64,000 bases of DNA from Planctomycetia bacterium. GTDB taxonomy: Bacteria > Planctomycetota > Planctomycetia > Pirellulales > PNKZ01. Shown piece by piece: positions 51,594-60,290 of this stretch. A model generated the notes under the pieces. It saw nothing but the letters and a program-made list of their open reading frames with translations, was not told the origin of the DNA and did no database searches. The stretch is from positions 1 through 64,000 of the forward strand of contig JAIOPP010000109.1 of the NCBI GenBank assembly GCA_021413845.1. Direction: 5' to 3'. Numbering within the stretch: position 1 is the stretch's first letter; each line of letters starts with the position of its first letter. A program made the translations under genes and the position numbers.

Positions 51594-52019
51594 TTACGGA
51601 CCGGTAACCGGGGTTCGCGCCGGGGGGTCGCTCGCGGGAAACGACTCTTCCGATGCCTCCTCGACGACGTCGAACGGTTGCGCGGTTTTGATCTTAGACA
51701 TGAGGATGGTCACTAAGAGCGAAGAATCTACGATCCCTTTGACGGCATGCGGTTGCGACTCGGAGAGATGAATCACGTCGCCTACGACGAGCTCTTGCGT
51801 ATGGCCGTCCGTGGTAAAGGCGACTCGGCCGTCGAGACATTGAATGACGATCTCGCCGGGCGTTTGATGCGTGGGAATTTCCTTACCCGCCGGAAGGACC
51901 AAACGAATAAGCTCCAGAGCGTCGGTCTTCGCCAAGGTCGCTGTTTTTGTCGTCGCCAACGCCGAGCCCAACGGCCCGACTTTCATGATCTCGCCGGAGC
52001 GCGCATGAGGAATCGCCAT
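51594..52019 (-). CDS. Cupin-domain protein
   Basis: Single-domain cupin of 141 residues. The strand order and motifs LIRLVLPAGKEIPTHQTPGEIVIQCLDGRVAFTTDG and LVVGDVIHLSESQPHAVKGIVDSSLLVTIL match a small-molecule-binding cupin (metal-ligand type His in THQTPGE and PHAVKG). The last 20 residues are Pro/Ser-rich and disordered. Function is unknown; such cupins are often regulators or hydrolases of small ligands. It lies upstream of the small helical protein on the same strand. Confidence 0.82.
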   Translation of the reverse strand: MAIPHARSGEIMKVGPLGSALATTKTATLAKTDALELIRLVLPAGKEIPTHQTPGEIVIQCLDGRVAFTTDGHTQELVVGDVIHLSESQPHAVKGIVDSSLLVTILMSKIKTAQPFDVVEEASEESFPASDPPARTPVTGP

Positions 52020-52127
52020 AAAATCCCTTCCCTTGGTTTGCGAGGAGGTGCGCAGGTATTAGAACAGGAACGAGCTTACCGGCAAACGAGTTGCAGCGGG
52101 CGCGCGTTCGTCGCCCGACCGCGGTCC

Positions 52128-52155
52128 TTGACCCCTTTCGGAACTCGTTTAGACT
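52128..52155 (+). promoter_or_regulatory. Sigma-70-type promoter of purA
   Basis: TTGACC (52128-52133) is spaced by 16 bases from TAGACT (52150-52155), about 47 bases before the purA GTG. The -35 matches five of six consensus bases and the -10 four of six. Confidence 0.5.
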
Positions 52156-52201
52156 ATTGAGTTTGGCTCGTTACCGTCCGTCTTTCAGTGAGAATGTTGC
52201 C

Positions 52202-53533
52202 GTGCCTGGAACTTGCGTCATCGGTTTGCAATGGGGCGACGAAGCCAAGGGAAAGATCGTCGACCTGCTGACCGAGGACCACGAGATCGTCGTCCGCTAT
52301 CAAGGCGGAGCCAATGCCGGACACACCGTCGTCACCGGCGGACAGACTTATAAACTGTCGCTCATCCCGAGCGGCATCTTGAATCCCGATGTGCGCAACA
52401 TCATCACGGGCGGCGTGGTGTTGAACCCGCCGAGCATCCTCGCCGAGATCGACGGCCTCGTCGAGCGCGGAGTTCGGGTCGACCGCAATCTGATCATCAG
52501 CGATCGGGCTCACGTGATCTTCCCGTGGCACTTGGAAGAAGACCGACTCACGGAAGCTCGCAGCAGCAGCCAGGGTGACGAAGCGATCGGCACGACGCAA
52601 CGAGGCATCGGCCCTTGCTATCGCGACAAGGTCGGCCGGACGAACGCCTTCCGCCTCGGCGACCTGTTCCGCGAGGGCTTCGCCGAGCGCGTGCAGAAGA
52701 CGACTGCCGAGAAGAACATCTTACTGAAGACGCTGGTCAAAGACGGCACCGCTCCGCAACTCGATGCCGTGAAGATCATCGCCGACTATGCCGCTTACGG
52801 TGCGCGGCTCAAGCCGTTCGTCGCCGACACGACTTCGCTCTTGCTTGATGCCGTCGAAGCCGATGTGCCGATGCTCTTCGAAGGAGCCCAAGGGGCGCTG
52901 CTCGACGTCGATCACGGCACCTACCCGTATGTAACGAGCAGCAACAGCTCGGGCGTCGGCATTTCTTCCGGCAGCGGCGTGCCCGGCGCGTTCTTCAAGC
53001 GGATCATCGGCGTTGTGAAAGCATACGGCACGCGCGTCGGCGGCGGGCCTTTCCCGACCGAGCAAGACAACGACCTCGGCCAACATCTGCGCGATCGGGG
53101 CAACGAATACGGCACGGTCACACGACGTCCGCGGCGCTGCGGTTGGTTCGATGCCGTCGCGGCCCGCTACACGGCGCGGCTCAGCGGTGTGACGACGCTC
53201 GCGGTCATGCTGCTCGACGTGCTCAGCGAAGTCGACGAGATCAAGGTCTGCACGGCCTATGAGATCAACGGCAAACGGGTCGATACGTTCCCGAGCCATG
53301 TCGACGACCTGCGCGACGCCAAGCCGATCTACGCGACGTTCCCCGGCTGGCAGCAAGACATTTGCGGCGTGCGCCGCTGGGAAGAACTCCCGGAGAACGC
53401 GCTGAAATACATCGCCGGCTTGAGCAAGATCTTGAACCGTCCGGTCGAGATCACCTCGGTCGGTCCGGACAGAGCGCAGACGATGTTCGCACCCGGCGCC
53501 TGCTGGACCCCGGCGACGTTCGTGCATAGCTAA
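52202..53533 (+). CDS. purA: Adenylosuccinate synthetase
   Basis: Cytoplasmic GTP-dependent enzyme converting IMP and aspartate to adenylosuccinate in AMP synthesis. 443 residues from GTG 52202. N-terminal GLQWGDEAKGKIVD with the catalytic Asp, NAGHTVV with the catalytic His, GVGISSGSGVPG, VKAYGTRVGGGPFPTE, RPRRCGWFDAVAARY and the C-terminal GPDRAQTM block are all intact. The ORF extends upstream to 52091, but the conserved VPGTCVIGLQWG start and the promoter ahead of it favour GTG 52202. Confidence 0.97.
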   Translation: MPGTCVIGLQWGDEAKGKIVDLLTEDHEIVVRYQGGANAGHTVVTGGQTYKLSLIPSGILNPDVRNIITGGVVLNPPSILAEIDGLVERGVRVDRNLIISDRAHVIFPWHLEEDRLTEARSSSQGDEAIGTTQRGIGPCYRDKVGRTNAFRLGDLFREGFAERVQKTTAEKNILLKTLVKDGTAPQLDAVKIIADYAAYGARLKPFVADTTSLLLDAVEADVPMLFEGAQGALLDVDHGTYPYVTSSNSSGVGISSGSGVPGAFFKRIIGVVKAYGTRVGGGPFPTEQDNDLGQHLRDRGNEYGTVTRRPRRCGWFDAVAARYTARLSGVTTLAVMLLDVLSEVDEIKVCTAYEINGKRVDTFPSHVDDLRDAKPIYATFPGWQQDICGVRRWEELPENALKYIAGLSKILNRPVEITSVGPDRAQTMFAPGACWTPATFVHS

Positions 53534-53601
53534 CTATCGAACCTCCGTCGTTCGCCGATCTTTCGCAGACGAATTCGTTGTAGACGATTTTTTTGCAGAC
53601 A

Positions 53602-54387
53602 ATGGAGTCGCCGCGAGTGACGCAATCCTTGGCCGAACAAGACTCCGCACTCGCCGACGTTCCCGCCGCTCGCCGGCCGCAGCACATCGCCGTGATCATG
53701 GACGGCAACGGACGCTGGGCGCAGCGCCAAGGCTTGCCGCGCATCGAAGGACATCGGCGCGGCGTGGCGAGCGTGCGCGCCGTGACGGAAGAATGCGCTC
53801 GGTTGCACATGAAGCAACTGACCCTCTATTGCCTCTCGAGCGAAAACTGGAAGCGGCCGCAGCAGGAACTCGATTTCTTGATGCACTTGCTGGAGCAATA
53901 CCTCGTCGAAGAGCGCGCGACGCTCCTGCGTGAGAAGATCCGGCTCACCGTGATCGGCCGGCGCGAGGGAATTCCCGACTCGGTGCAAGCCGAGATGGAC
54001 CGCACGATCGGCATGACCGCCGGCCATACGGGCCTGAATCTTTGCTTGGCGATCAACTACGGCGCTCGAGGCGAGATCACCGACGCCGTGCGCAATATCG
54101 CGGCAGCCGCCCGGCGCGGAGAGCTCGATCCGACGACGATCGACGAAGCGCTGTTCGAGAAGTATCTCTACACGGCAGGAATGTCCGACCCGGACTTACT
54201 GATTCGCACGGCCGGCGAGATGCGCTTCAGCAACTACTTGCTGTGGCAGATCAGCTATGCGGAGTTTTGGGTTACGGAGCGCTGCTGGCCGGAGTTTCGT
54301 GAAGAAGATCTGCACGCCGCGATTCGCGACTATGCCGCTCGCGACCGTAAGTTCGGCGGTTTGAACAACGCGGATCTGCTAAGCTGA
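53602..54387 (+). CDS. uppS: Undecaprenyl (isoprenyl) diphosphate synthase
   Basis: cis-Prenyltransferase making the C55 carrier lipid used in cell wall and polysaccharide assembly, 261 residues. Family blocks are AVIMDGNGRWAQRQGLPRIEGHRRG (catalytic Asp in MDGNGRWA), LTLYCLSSENWKRP, LCLAINYGARGEITDAV and DPDLLIRTAGEMRFSNYLLWQISYAEFWVTERCWPEF. An in-frame ATG at 53602 is the likely start; TTG 53593 adds three residues. It is followed 55 bases later by cdsA. Confidence 0.96.
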   Translation: MESPRVTQSLAEQDSALADVPAARRPQHIAVIMDGNGRWAQRQGLPRIEGHRRGVASVRAVTEECARLHMKQLTLYCLSSENWKRPQQELDFLMHLLEQYLVEERATLLREKIRLTVIGRREGIPDSVQAEMDRTIGMTAGHTGLNLCLAINYGARGEITDAVRNIAAAARRGELDPTTIDEALFEKYLYTAGMSDPDLLIRTAGEMRFSNYLLWQISYAEFWVTERCWPEFREEDLHAAIRDYAARDRKFGGLNNADLLS

Positions 54388-54442
54388 AAGCCGCTGTAAG
54401 GCGCGCGATTTCGCGATCTCTCCTTCTCCCTAAAGTCTCAAC

Positions 54443-55345
54443 ATGCTCCGTTGGCGGCTCTTACTCGGTGTCTTCTTCATCGCCGTCGTGGCGGGGCTGG
54501 CGTGGGCCGACCTCCGGCTTCAGACCGACGCAGCGCAACCGCCCGGCGTTTTGCTCCTGCCGCTGGCGCTCTTGATCACACTCGCCGCTACGCAGGAATT
54601 CCTCCGCTTCGTCCGGACGCGCGAACCGCTGGCCGGCCGGTTTGTCCCTTATGTCGGCAACGTCGCGATCGTCGCGGCACCTTGGCTTGCGACATGGCTC
54701 GGCTACGCCGCTTTCGCCGGAGATTGGCAAGCGACGGCATTTGCCGGAGCCGTGATCGGGGTGTTCCTGTTCGAGATGGCGCGCTACGACAAAGACCGCT
54801 CGCAGCGCGTCGCCGAACGGATCGCGCTGTCGATCGCGAACCTCGCCTATGTCGGGCTGCTGATGAGCTACATCGTCCGGCTCCGCTTGTTGCCGTACGG
54901 GATCTTTCCGATCGTCTCGATGCTGATCGTCGTGAAGCTGGGAGACATCGGAGCGTATACGTTCGGCCGGTTGCTCGGGCGGCGAAAGATGGCTCCGAAG
55001 CTAAGTCCCGGCAAAACGGTCGAAGGGTTGTTGGGCGGGGTGGCGTTGTCGGTGGTCGGGGGGTTGGAGTCGGCCCATTGGTTCGGCATCGACTTCGCCG
55101 CCGACCCTGCGGCCTTAATCGCGTGGAGTTCGTATGCCGTGGTGGTGTGCCTGATCGGCGTGGCTGGCGACCTCGCCGAATCGCTTCTCAAGCGAGATTA
55201 CGGGCTGAAAGACTCGAGTGCCTGGCTCCCGGGCTTCGGCGGCGTGTTCGATATGATCGATTCTTTGCTGCTCGCGGCTCCGGTTGCCTGGGTGTTTTGG
55301 CAAGCCGGTTGGATCGGCCCGGCCCGATTGCTCGCCCAACCATGA
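54443..55345 (+). CDS. cdsA: Phosphatidate cytidylyltransferase
   Basis: Integral membrane enzyme that makes CDP-diacylglycerol from phosphatidic acid and CTP for phospholipid synthesis; 300 residues with about eight helices. The C-terminal CDS signature is present in RKMAPKLSPGKTVEGLLGG and GDLAESLLKRDYGLKDSSAWLPGFGGVFDMIDSLL, with the metal-binding Asp residues. The N-terminus is a hydrophobic helix pair (LLLGVFFIAVVAGLAWA). It follows uppS, a common neighbour in bacteria, although dxr and rseP do not follow here. Confidence 0.94.
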   Translation: MLRWRLLLGVFFIAVVAGLAWADLRLQTDAAQPPGVLLLPLALLITLAATQEFLRFVRTREPLAGRFVPYVGNVAIVAAPWLATWLGYAAFAGDWQATAFAGAVIGVFLFEMARYDKDRSQRVAERIALSIANLAYVGLLMSYIVRLRLLPYGIFPIVSMLIVVKLGDIGAYTFGRLLGRRKMAPKLSPGKTVEGLLGGVALSVVGGLESAHWFGIDFAADPAALIAWSSYAVVVCLIGVAGDLAESLLKRDYGLKDSSAWLPGFGGVFDMIDSLLLAAPVAWVFWQAGWIGPARLLAQP

Positions 55346-55540
55346 TTGAACCAGTAGCGAAAACCAACCGCCGCTCACGCGAAACCTTGGCCGCGTCCTG
55401 CTGTAAGCCTTTTTCCAAAAAAGAGTTGCGCGATTCCGAGCGGCGGCGCATCTGGTGCTAAGCCGTGTGGAATACTATAAAGATCGGCGAACTGGTTCGC
55501 CTGGGAGCCTGGAAGCGTTGCGAAAGTGCGACGCCTGTGA

Positions 55541-56539
55541 ATGAGCGAAGCTAGTATCTCCGTTGATGATCCGCAGGCTCTGCTGCTGTTGTTCGGCCCG
55601 CGCGATCAGCACCTCCGGCGCATCCGCGAGGCCCTCGACGTTCGCATCGCCGGCCGCAACGGTCGGATCTACATCGAAGGGGCCGAACAACCGGTTGCGA
55701 AAGCGACCGAGATCTTCGAGCAACTCAAAGCCACGGCCGCGCAGTACGGCAACGTCGACGCCGCCGATATCGAACGGGTGCTCAACGCCGTCGCAGGGAT
55801 CGCTTCCGCCAATAGCGCCTCCGGCAACGGGTCGGGCTCCGGCTCGGTCGTCAATCTGCCGGTAATCGATGTCTTCAACGCCGCGCGTAAAGTGCAGCCG
55901 AAGACGCTCGGGCAGGCGAAGTACATGCGCGCGATCCTCGACCACGACATCGTCCTGGCCGCCGGACCGGCCGGCACCGGCAAGACCTACTTGGCCGTCG
56001 CGATGGCGGTCGCCGCGCTCAAGGCCGAGCGGGTGAAGAAGATCGTGCTGGTGCGACCGGCCGTGGAAGCGGGCGAGAGCCTCGGCTACCTGCCCGGCGA
56101 CATGCAGGCCAAGATCAATCCGTATCTCAGGCCGCTGCTCGATGCCCTGCGCGAGATGATGGACTACGACATGCTCAAGCGTCTGCAAGAGCAAGACGTG
56201 ATCGAAGTCGTGCCGCTCGCCTATATGCGCGGCCGAACCTTGAACGACGCCTTCATCATTCTCGACGAAGCGCAAAACGCGACCAGCGCGCAGATGAAAA
56301 TGTTTCTCACGCGCATGGGACGCAACTCGAAGATCGTCGTCTCGGGCGATATGACGCAGGTCGATCTTCCTTCGCATACGCAAAGCGGCTTGGCCGACGC
56401 CATGCGACGCCTCGGCGGCATCGACGGCCTCGCGCTGGCGACCCTCACCGGTTCCGACATCGTGCGCCATCGCCTCGTGATGGAAATCGTCCGCGCTTAC
56501 GAAGAAGGGCCTGTCGGCAAACGACAGAAGCATAGCTAA
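55541..56539 (+). CDS. phoH: PhoH-family ATPase
   Basis: PhoH-like P-loop ATPase, 332 residues, with an N-terminal KH-like region (about 12-60: FGPRDQHLRRIREALDVRIAGRNGRIYIEG), a glycine/serine-rich linker and the ATPase core. Walker A AAGPAGTGKTYLAVAMAV, LVRPAVEAGESLGYLPGDMQAKINPYLRPL, Walker B AFIILDEAQNATSAQMKMFLTRMG and SGDMTQVDLP are intact. PhoH proteins act in RNA metabolism. It stands three bases before the 7TM-HD gene, with ybeY next, the well-known phoH-pgpH-ybeY order. Confidence 0.95.
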   Translation: MSEASISVDDPQALLLLFGPRDQHLRRIREALDVRIAGRNGRIYIEGAEQPVAKATEIFEQLKATAAQYGNVDAADIERVLNAVAGIASANSASGNGSGSGSVVNLPVIDVFNAARKVQPKTLGQAKYMRAILDHDIVLAAGPAGTGKTYLAVAMAVAALKAERVKKIVLVRPAVEAGESLGYLPGDMQAKINPYLRPLLDALREMMDYDMLKRLQEQDVIEVVPLAYMRGRTLNDAFIILDEAQNATSAQMKMFLTRMGRNSKIVVSGDMTQVDLPSHTQSGLADAMRRLGGIDGLALATLTGSDIVRHRLVMEIVRAYEEGPVGKRQKHS

Positions 56540-56542
56540 GCC

Positions 56543-58864
56543 ATGTCGACCGGCGCTAAAAAGAAACGTGGCAGCAGTCGGGTCGCACCGCTCGACCTTC
56601 CGCCGAGCCGGCTCGCGCGGAGCCTCATGGCGTTGCAGCGTCCCGACGTCATGCTCCGGCTGATGATGTGCTTCGCCACGGCCGTCGCCATCTGGGGCAT
56701 CAGCAGCGCGTGGGCGCCGGCCTTTACGTTTCGCGAGAACTACGTGCCGGTGCGCGACGTCATGGCCCGGGTAAAATTCGCGCGGGTCGACGACGTGAAA
56801 ACGAAGGAGCTTCGCGAGAACGCCTTCAAGCAAGCCCCTTACGTCTATACGCAAGACCCTCGCGACCTCGATTTGCGCCGCGCCGATTTGAATCTCTTGC
56901 TCGATGAAGTCGCGGCGAGCGATAAGCTGGCCGACCTGAAGCCCGACACCTGGAAACAATTTCAACTTCCTGCAACCGGATCGGCGACGTCCGGTTCAAC
57001 GACGTCCGGCACCACACCGGCTCCCGCCGCGACACCGGCCGAACTCGAAAAACAGGCCGACGACTACAAACAGTTTCATTCGACGCTCATCGCTCTCGGC
57101 GACGCCGAGAAGCGCAAAGCGGCGCTCGATGGTATTTTCGGCCCACTCAAAACGCGCGGCATTCTCACCGCGATCCCCGATCTACACGGTGATCGAAATC
57201 GGGAAAAGATCCTGATCTATCCTGCCGGTCGGACGAAGGAGTATTCGCTCGTCCCGCTCGACGTGCCGCTGACTTCGGTCCTATTGGGCGACGGCTCGGC
57301 GGTGAAGACGTTGATTCGCGAACAGCTGGGCAACTCGACTCTTTCGGATCGAGTCACGGCTTGGCTGTTGCCCAAACTGAAGTCGACGTTGTCGCTCGAT
57401 GTGGTCGATAGCCTAGCGCGACAAGAAGCGGCTCGCGACGCCGTCGAAGTGCAAGAAGCGAAGTACGCCTCCGGCACGTTGCTTGCGCCGGCCGGGGTGC
57501 CGATTACGCCCGAGGCGCTGAATCTGCTCCGCCTCGAATACGACGCCTACATCACGCAGCTGCCGATGCCGCGCCGGCTCGAGCGATCGCTCGCCGTGTT
57601 TTGCATGATCTTCGCGCTGTACGTGCTGTGCGGCTATTACATGTTCTATCGCGAACGGCGCTTGCTGAGCGACTTGCTCGTATTCTGCACGATGCTCGCT
57701 TCGGCGATCGGCGTGATTGCGCTCGTGCATTGGACGACCGCCGACCCTTGGCGCGCCGAGCTCATTCCGCTCCTGCTGTTCAGCATGACGTTCGGCATCG
57801 CGTACCATCGCGACGTCGCGCTCATTCTTTCGACCTCGATGGCGATCATCGTCGCGATGACCGGCGGCGAAGGGCTCGGCGAGTTCATCGTGTTGATGGG
57901 AACCGTCGCGACCGCGGTGTTGCAGCTCGACACGATTCGAACCCGCGGCAAATTGATTCGTGTCGGCTTGGTTTCGGCGATCGTGGCGTTTCTCCTCTCG
58001 CTCGGCATGTCGCTGTTCGACGATCAACCGCTCGGCGAAACGATCCTGCGCCACGCCGGCCGCAACGCGCTCTGGACCTTCCTAACCGGTTTCCTGATGA
58101 CCGGCCTGCTGCCGTACATCGAGAAGCTGTTCGGCGTCCTTACCGATATCAGCCTGCTCGAGCTCGGCGATCCTTCGCATCCGCTGATGCAAGAGCTCGT
58201 CCGTCGCGCGCCGGGCACCTACAACCACTCGATCAACGTCGCTTCCATCGCCGAAGCGGCCGCCGAGCAAATCGGTGCGCGAGGTTTGTTGTTGCGCGTC
58301 GGAGCTTATTTCCACGACATCGGCAAGATGCTCAAGCCGAACTACTTCGTCGAAAATCAAGGCATGCAAGCGAGCCGGCACGAGAACTTGCTGCCGGCCA
58401 TGAGCACGTTGATCATCATCGCGCACGTGAAAGACGGGGCCGATCTCGCGCGGCAGCATCACTTGCCGCAACCGATCATCGACTTCATCGAACAGCATCA
58501 CGGCACGACGCTCGTCGAGTATTTCTATCGCCAAGCGAGCAAGAAGAGCGAAGAGAATCCCGAGGTCGGCGAAGTGCAGGAAAGTTCCTATCGCTACCCG
58601 GGCCCTAAGCCGCAAACCGTCGAAACGGCGATCCTGATGCTCGCCGACTCGGTCGAAAGCGCATCGCGCTCGTTAGTCGAACCGACCCCGTCGCGTATCG
58701 AAAACCTCGTCGAACAGATCGGCATGAACAAGCTGCTCGACGGCCAATTCGACGAATGCGGCCTCACGCTGCAACAGCTCCGCGTCGTCGAGGACAGCCT
58801 GATCAAGTCGCTCATCGCCGTCTATCACGGCCGAGTCAAATACGCCAGCACGGCCTCGGCGTAA
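56543..58864 (+). CDS. pgpH: 7TM-HD phosphohydrolase (PgpH-like, c-di-AMP phosphodiesterase family)
   Basis: Membrane protein of 773 residues. One helix follows the N-terminal cytoplasmic part (MLRLMMCFATAVAIWGISSA, about 33-56), then a large extracytoplasmic 7TMR-HDED-type domain with a Thr/Ser/Gly linker near 145-160. A bundle of seven helices covers about 345-545. The C-terminal HD domain has NHSINVASIAEAAAEQIG (His562), AYFHDIGKMLKPNYF (His591-Asp592) and PIIDFIEQHHGTTL. In other bacteria this architecture hydrolyses c-di-AMP. Whether this lineage makes c-di-AMP is not shown here. It lies between phoH and ybeY. Confidence 0.92.
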   Translation: MSTGAKKKRGSSRVAPLDLPPSRLARSLMALQRPDVMLRLMMCFATAVAIWGISSAWAPAFTFRENYVPVRDVMARVKFARVDDVKTKELRENAFKQAPYVYTQDPRDLDLRRADLNLLLDEVAASDKLADLKPDTWKQFQLPATGSATSGSTTSGTTPAPAATPAELEKQADDYKQFHSTLIALGDAEKRKAALDGIFGPLKTRGILTAIPDLHGDRNREKILIYPAGRTKEYSLVPLDVPLTSVLLGDGSAVKTLIREQLGNSTLSDRVTAWLLPKLKSTLSLDVVDSLARQEAARDAVEVQEAKYASGTLLAPAGVPITPEALNLLRLEYDAYITQLPMPRRLERSLAVFCMIFALYVLCGYYMFYRERRLLSDLLVFCTMLASAIGVIALVHWTTADPWRAELIPLLLFSMTFGIAYHRDVALILSTSMAIIVAMTGGEGLGEFIVLMGTVATAVLQLDTIRTRGKLIRVGLVSAIVAFLLSLGMSLFDDQPLGETILRHAGRNALWTFLTGFLMTGLLPYIEKLFGVLTDISLLELGDPSHPLMQELVRRAPGTYNHSINVASIAEAAAEQIGARGLLLRVGAYFHDIGKMLKPNYFVENQGMQASRHENLLPAMSTLIIIAHVKDGADLARQHHLPQPIIDFIEQHHGTTLVEYFYRQASKKSEENPEVGEVQESSYRYPGPKPQTVETAILMLADSVESASRSLVEPTPSRIENLVEQIGMNKLLDGQFDECGLTLQQLRVVEDSLIKSLIAVYHGRVKYASTASA

Positions 58865-58899
58865 ATCGCCGGCCGCTGCCCATCACGGAAGAAAGTCGC

Positions 58900-59352
58900 A
58901 TGCCGGTTCGCGTCGATGTTGCGCTGGAGTATGAGCCGTTTCCGGTCGACGCCGAACGCTTGCGCCGCGCCGCTCGGATGATCGCCGGCGACCACGGCAT
59001 CGAACGCGGCACGATCAGCATCGCGATCGTCGACGACCCTTCGATCCACGACATCAACCGCAAATTTCTCGACCACGACGAGCCGACCGACGTCGTCAGC
59101 TTCGCCCTCGAAGAAGAGCCGGGCTACCTCGAAGGAGAAATCGTCGCCAGCGCCGACACGGCAGCTCGAACCGCCGCGGAGCTGAAAGTGGCTCCAGCCG
59201 ATGAACTGCTGCTGTACGTCATCCACGGCTCGTTGCACCTCGTCGGCCACGACGACCTCACGCCCGAGCCGCGCGTGCTGATGCGCGCAGAAGAGCGGAA
59301 GTATCTGGCTAAGTTCGACGTCGAATTGCCGAGCGCCGACGAAACGAAGTAG
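58900..59352 (+). CDS. ybeY: Endoribonuclease YbeY (rRNA maturation factor)
   Basis: Metal-dependent RNase acting in 16S rRNA 3' maturation and ribosome quality control; 150 residues from ATG 58900. The UPF0054 signature HGSLHLVGHDDL provides the three zinc-binding histidines (HxxxHxxGH), and FLDHDEPTDVVSFAL precedes it. It starts 35 bases after the HD gene. The longer frame from 58756 overlaps that gene and is not used. Confidence 0.95.
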   Translation: MPVRVDVALEYEPFPVDAERLRRAARMIAGDHGIERGTISIAIVDDPSIHDINRKFLDHDEPTDVVSFALEEEPGYLEGEIVASADTAARTAAELKVAPADELLLYVIHGSLHLVGHDDLTPEPRVLMRAEERKYLAKFDVELPSADETK

Positions 59353-59478
59353 AATCTCGCACGAGACATCGTGCGGCTCGCAACGACGGTCTTGCCGGCA
59401 GCGCAAGCCGTCGGCCGTTGTTTATCGATGCTCGTTCACCGCTCGTTTGCCGCGGCTCCTCTTTCGCATTTCACCTGC

Positions 59479-60249
59479 ATGTCGACCGAAAAAGCCGAAG
59501 CGCTGGTCTTGCGCGTCATCGAGTTCAGCGAGTCGTCGAGCGTCGTCACGCTCTACACGCGCGAGTTCGGCAAGATCAGCGGGCTCGCCAAAGGAGCGCG
59601 CCGGCCGAAGGGGCCGTTCGAGTCTGCCCTTGACCTCCTCTCGCGTGTTCGTCTAGTGTTCCTCCGCAAATCGTCCGATGCGTTGGATCTGTTGACCGAA
59701 GCCAAGTTGGAACGTCGGTTTCGATCTCACGCGACCGATCTTTCTTACCTGTACGGAGCTTATTACGTTGCGGAATTGCTGAACGATCTGACGCACGAAG
59801 GAGATCCGCATCCCGAGTTGTTCGACCTCGCGGTCGAAACGCTCGACGATTTAAGCACTGGAACTCATTCGGCAGGCATCATCGTCTTGCGATTCGAACT
59901 TTCCGCCTTGCGAATGTTGGGGCATTTGCCGTCGCTGCGCGAATGTGCGGAGTGCGGCAACGTCGTCGCGAGCGCGCGGCGCACGGCCTTCGGCTTAGCG
60001 TCGGGCGGAGTGTTGTGCGAAGCTTGTCGGCCGGGAAAGAAGCAGGTCGTGTCGTTGTCGAACGAAGCGATTGATTTATTGGAGACTTTTGCCGAGGAAG
60101 GCGAGTCGTGGCGGAGCCGCGAGATCGTCAGGCGCAATGCCGGAGAGATGCGAGGAGCGGTGAGCCAGTACATCGTCTACTTGCTCGGACATAAACCGAA
60201 GATGCACGAATATCTCGGCGTGCCCGACGCACAGCCGATCGCGAAATAA
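59479..60249 (+). CDS. recO: DNA repair protein RecO
   Basis: RecFOR pathway mediator that loads RecA on SSB-coated single-stranded DNA; 256 residues. N-terminal OB domain (EALVLRVIEFSESSSVVTLYTREFGKISGLAKGARRPKGPFES), a helical domain (LYGAYYVAELLNDLTHEGDPHPELFDL), and a CxxC...CxxC zinc site in CAECGNVVASARRTAFGLASGGVLCEACRPG. The start at ATG 59479 gives the canonical OB fold; the frame opens at 59371 without need. It is followed by the BamD-like lipoprotein gene. Confidence 0.95.
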   Translation: MSTEKAEALVLRVIEFSESSSVVTLYTREFGKISGLAKGARRPKGPFESALDLLSRVRLVFLRKSSDALDLLTEAKLERRFRSHATDLSYLYGAYYVAELLNDLTHEGDPHPELFDLAVETLDDLSTGTHSAGIIVLRFELSALRMLGHLPSLRECAECGNVVASARRTAFGLASGGVLCEACRPGKKQVVSLSNEAIDLLETFAEEGESWRSREIVRRNAGEMRGAVSQYIVYLLGHKPKMHEYLGVPDAQPIAK

Positions 60250-60290
60250 AGTAGAGTTCGACTTCACATCATTCTGCGGACGCACAAGGC

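Noticed and set aside
51336-52019. Toxin-antitoxin pair formed by the small helical protein and cupin
   Set aside because: No toxin fold, the genes are not overlapping and the cupin is of general type.
52020-52201. Purine riboswitch ahead of purA
   Set aside because: No aptamer core could be traced; only a promoter is seen.
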